A stretch of 7,103 bases of DNA. It comes from Limiplasma sp045538465 (lineage in GTDB: Bacteria > Bacillota > Clostridia > Christensenellales > Aristaeellaceae). Both the position numbers and the translations under genes were made by a program. The DNA lies in NCBI GenBank assembly GCA_045538465.1, contig JAZSRK010000134.1, forward strand, positions 1 to 7,103. Reading direction: 5' to 3'. Shown piece by piece: positions 5,884-7,103 of this stretch; the first letter of the stretch is position 1, and each line of letters opens with the position of its first letter. The notes under the pieces were generated by a model. It ran no database searches. It saw only the letters and a program-made list of their open reading frames with translations, and had not been told where the DNA came from.

Positions 5884-7014
5884 ATGCAAACGTCAAGTAT
5901 TCAGCCACATATCTATTTAGATCACGCCGCTACCACCGCACCTGAAGCTGAGGTGATCGAAGCTGTATACGCAAGCATGAAAAACAATATCTACAATCCT
6001 TCCGCTGCCTACAGTGCAGCTGGAAATTCACGCAAAGCACTGCGCCTAACCCGCAAAGCCATCAGTGAACTGATCGGATGCGAGCCGAACCATATTTATT
6101 TCACCTCCGGCGGTACAGAAGCTAACAACTGGGTATTCTGCGGGCTTGAGAACCGTCACGTCGTGCTTTCAGCGATAGAGCATGCATCGGTGCTGCAAGC
6201 AGCAGAAAATCACCATTGCCATATCACTTTGGTAAAGCCTGACGAAAACGGCATCATTCATCCGGAAAGCATCGAAAAAGCTTTGCGCTACGATACCGCG
6301 CTCATCTCGCTGCAATATGCCAACAACGAGACCGGCGTTTTGCAGCCCGTAAAACATGTCGCAGCAATTGCCAAAAGCAAGCATATCCTCTGCCATTGCG
6401 ATGCAGTGCAGGCCGTGGGGCATGTACCGATAGATGTGCGCACGCTTGGGGTGGATCTATTGAGTGCATCCGCTCATAAACTGTACGGCCCCAGAGGCAT
6501 CGGTTTTCTATATATTCGCAGCGGTGTGAACATACCGCCTTTGCTCGCAGGCGGCCAGCAGGAAAATAACAGGCGTTCCGGCACCGAAAACATCCCTGCC
6601 GTTGAGGGATTTGGCGTTGCAGCCAAACTTGCCCAAATGGATCTGGAGCCTCGCGCTCTTCGGGAGCAAAAGCTGATCATGATGTTGCAAAATATAATGA
6701 AAGAAACGTTTCCACAAGTAAAGGTGCTGGGCGTCTCTGCTCAGCGGACTCCCGGCATTTGCGCCATGCTTCTGCCCGGGCTTTCGTCTGAAGTTGCCAT
6801 CGCCAAGCTGGATCTATGCGGCATCATGGTATCAGGCGGTGCAGCTTGTGCATCCTCGTCTAAAAGCCCAAGCCATGTATACAGGGCTATGGGGCTCAGC
6901 GAAGAAGAAGCTGGATGTGTTCTACGTTTTTCGGTAGGTCGGCACACGACCGAAGCAGAGATATCGACCGCCGCAGGAGAACTCATTCGCATTTACAAAG
7001 AATGCCTTGGATGA
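5884..7014 (+). CDS. Cysteine desulfurase, group I NifS/IscS-like
   Basis: PLP-dependent class V aminotransferase-fold enzyme of 376 residues, taking sulfur from L-cysteine as a protein persulfide and releasing alanine. The sulfur would go to Fe-S cluster assembly, tRNA thiolation or cofactor synthesis. Landmarks are YLDHAATT (11-18), TSGGTEANN (74-82), the cofactor-stacking H100 in AIEHAS, YANNETG (145-151), HCDAVQAVG (171-179, D173 and Q176 contacting PLP), and SAHKLYGPRGIG (196-207) with PLP lysine K199. RRSGTEN (230-236) binds substrate. The persulfide cysteine is C322 in SGGAACASSS, the long-loop arrangement of group I enzymes rather than the RxGHHC of SufS. No NifU/IscU, ThiI or MnmA partner follows before the downstream hairpin, so it looks monocistronic within view and its acceptor is unknown. 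It uses TTA, CTA and TCA codons freely, unlike the operon to its left. The exact name (iscS, nifS or a tRNA-thiolation paralogue) cannot be fixed. Confidence 0.94.
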   Translation: MQTSSIQPHIYLDHAATTAPEAEVIEAVYASMKNNIYNPSAAYSAAGNSRKALRLTRKAISELIGCEPNHIYFTSGGTEANNWVFCGLENRHVVLSAIEHASVLQAAENHHCHITLVKPDENGIIHPESIEKALRYDTALISLQYANNETGVLQPVKHVAAIAKSKHILCHCDAVQAVGHVPIDVRTLGVDLLSASAHKLYGPRGIGFLYIRSGVNIPPLLAGGQQENNRRSGTENIPAVEGFGVAAKLAQMDLEPRALREQKLIMMLQNIMKETFPQVKVLGVSAQRTPGICAMLLPGLSSEVAIAKLDLCGIMVSGGAACASSSKSPSHVYRAMGLSEEEAGCVLRFSVGRHTTEAEISTAAGELIRIYKECLG

Positions 7015-7036
7015 TCACCGTTTGTCATAAAGGCAA

Positions 7037-7070
7037 AAGCGCCTGTCCCTTGTGATCGGGACAGGCGCTT
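7037..7070. terminator. Perfect 13-bp hairpin downstream of the cysteine desulfurase gene
   Basis: AAGCGCCTGTCCC (7037-7049) pairs perfectly with GGGACAGGCGCTT (7058-7070) around an 8-nt loop, 22 nt after the stop codon. On the plus strand the T run is weak (CTTCAGG). On the minus strand the stem runs into TTTTGCCTTT, a better U tract. It probably works in both directions between convergent genes, but could mainly terminate a leftward gene beyond the right edge. Confidence 0.7.
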
Positions 7071-7080
7071 CAGGTCGTCG

Positions 7081-7099
7081 AAAAATTCGCCTTTGGCGA
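7081..7099 (-). terminator. Small hairpin with T tract at the right edge
   Basis: TCGCC (7087-7091) and GGCGA (7095-7099) form a 5-bp stem with a 3-nt loop, followed on the minus strand by ATTTTT. It resembles a minimal intrinsic terminator for a leftward transcript entering from the right, or part of a compound 3' structure with the neighbouring hairpin. The short stem keeps this uncertain. Confidence 0.3.
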
Positions 7100-7103
7100 C
7101 TTT

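Noticed and set aside
6838..6870. Cysteine codon region of the desulfurase examined for a selenocysteine or missing active-site residue
   Set aside because: The active-site codon is an ordinary TGT (Cys322) and the frame is continuous.
7037..7070. Inverted repeat considered as a CRISPR repeat or mobile-element end
   Set aside because: Only one copy, no spacers, no transposase or target duplication nearby; a transcription terminator fits better.

Overview
The window looks like a chromosomal segment of an anaerobic gut-type Firmicute (class Clostridia, probably Oscillospirales). I infer this from AAGGAG-type ribosome binding sites on every gene, moderate GC content, and the protein types (a DUF4867 protein, a fucose-isomerase-like protein and a cytoplasmic GH3 enzyme). 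The taxonomic placement is an inference from memory of such loci and was not computed.

Positions 1-5533 hold four genes on the minus strand, tightly spaced (gaps about 27-50 nt) and apparently one operon. In transcription order they are a GH3 beta-xylosidase/beta-glucosidase-like enzyme (5533-3440), xylulokinase XylB (3403-1880), a DUF4867 protein (1835-1203), and an L-fucose/L-arabinose isomerase-family protein (1154 to beyond the left edge, so truncated). Together they read as an intracellular pentose route. Imported xylo-oligosaccharides or arabinoxylo-oligosaccharides would be cut by GH3, the free aldopentose isomerised to a ketopentose, and the ketose phosphorylated by XylB into the pentose phosphate pathway. 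No classical xylose isomerase (XylA), transporter or regulator is in view. The fucose-isomerase-like protein therefore occupies the isomerase slot, and the DUF4867 protein, a probable cupin of unknown function, sits between isomerase and kinase.

Positions 5534-5883 are a divergent intergenic region of 350 bp. It holds two good sigma-A-like promoters facing the sugar operon, one extended -10 promoter facing right, a LacI/CcpA-type imperfect palindrome between the two leftward promoters, a short second palindrome, an 8-bp direct repeat with 10-bp period at the inner promoter, and a possible hairpin over the GH3 ribosome binding site.

Positions 5884-7014 encode a group I (NifS/IscS-type) cysteine desulfurase on the plus strand. 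It is unrelated in function to the sugar operon and differs clearly in codon use. It is followed by a perfect 13-bp hairpin (7037-7070) and a smaller hairpin at the right edge.

The four operon genes contain almost no TTA, CTA or TCA codons. This leaves very long in-register open frames on the opposite strand (up to 737 codons), which I judge to be artefacts. The most interesting unexplained part is the isomerase-like/DUF4867 pair as a possible non-XylA pentose module.
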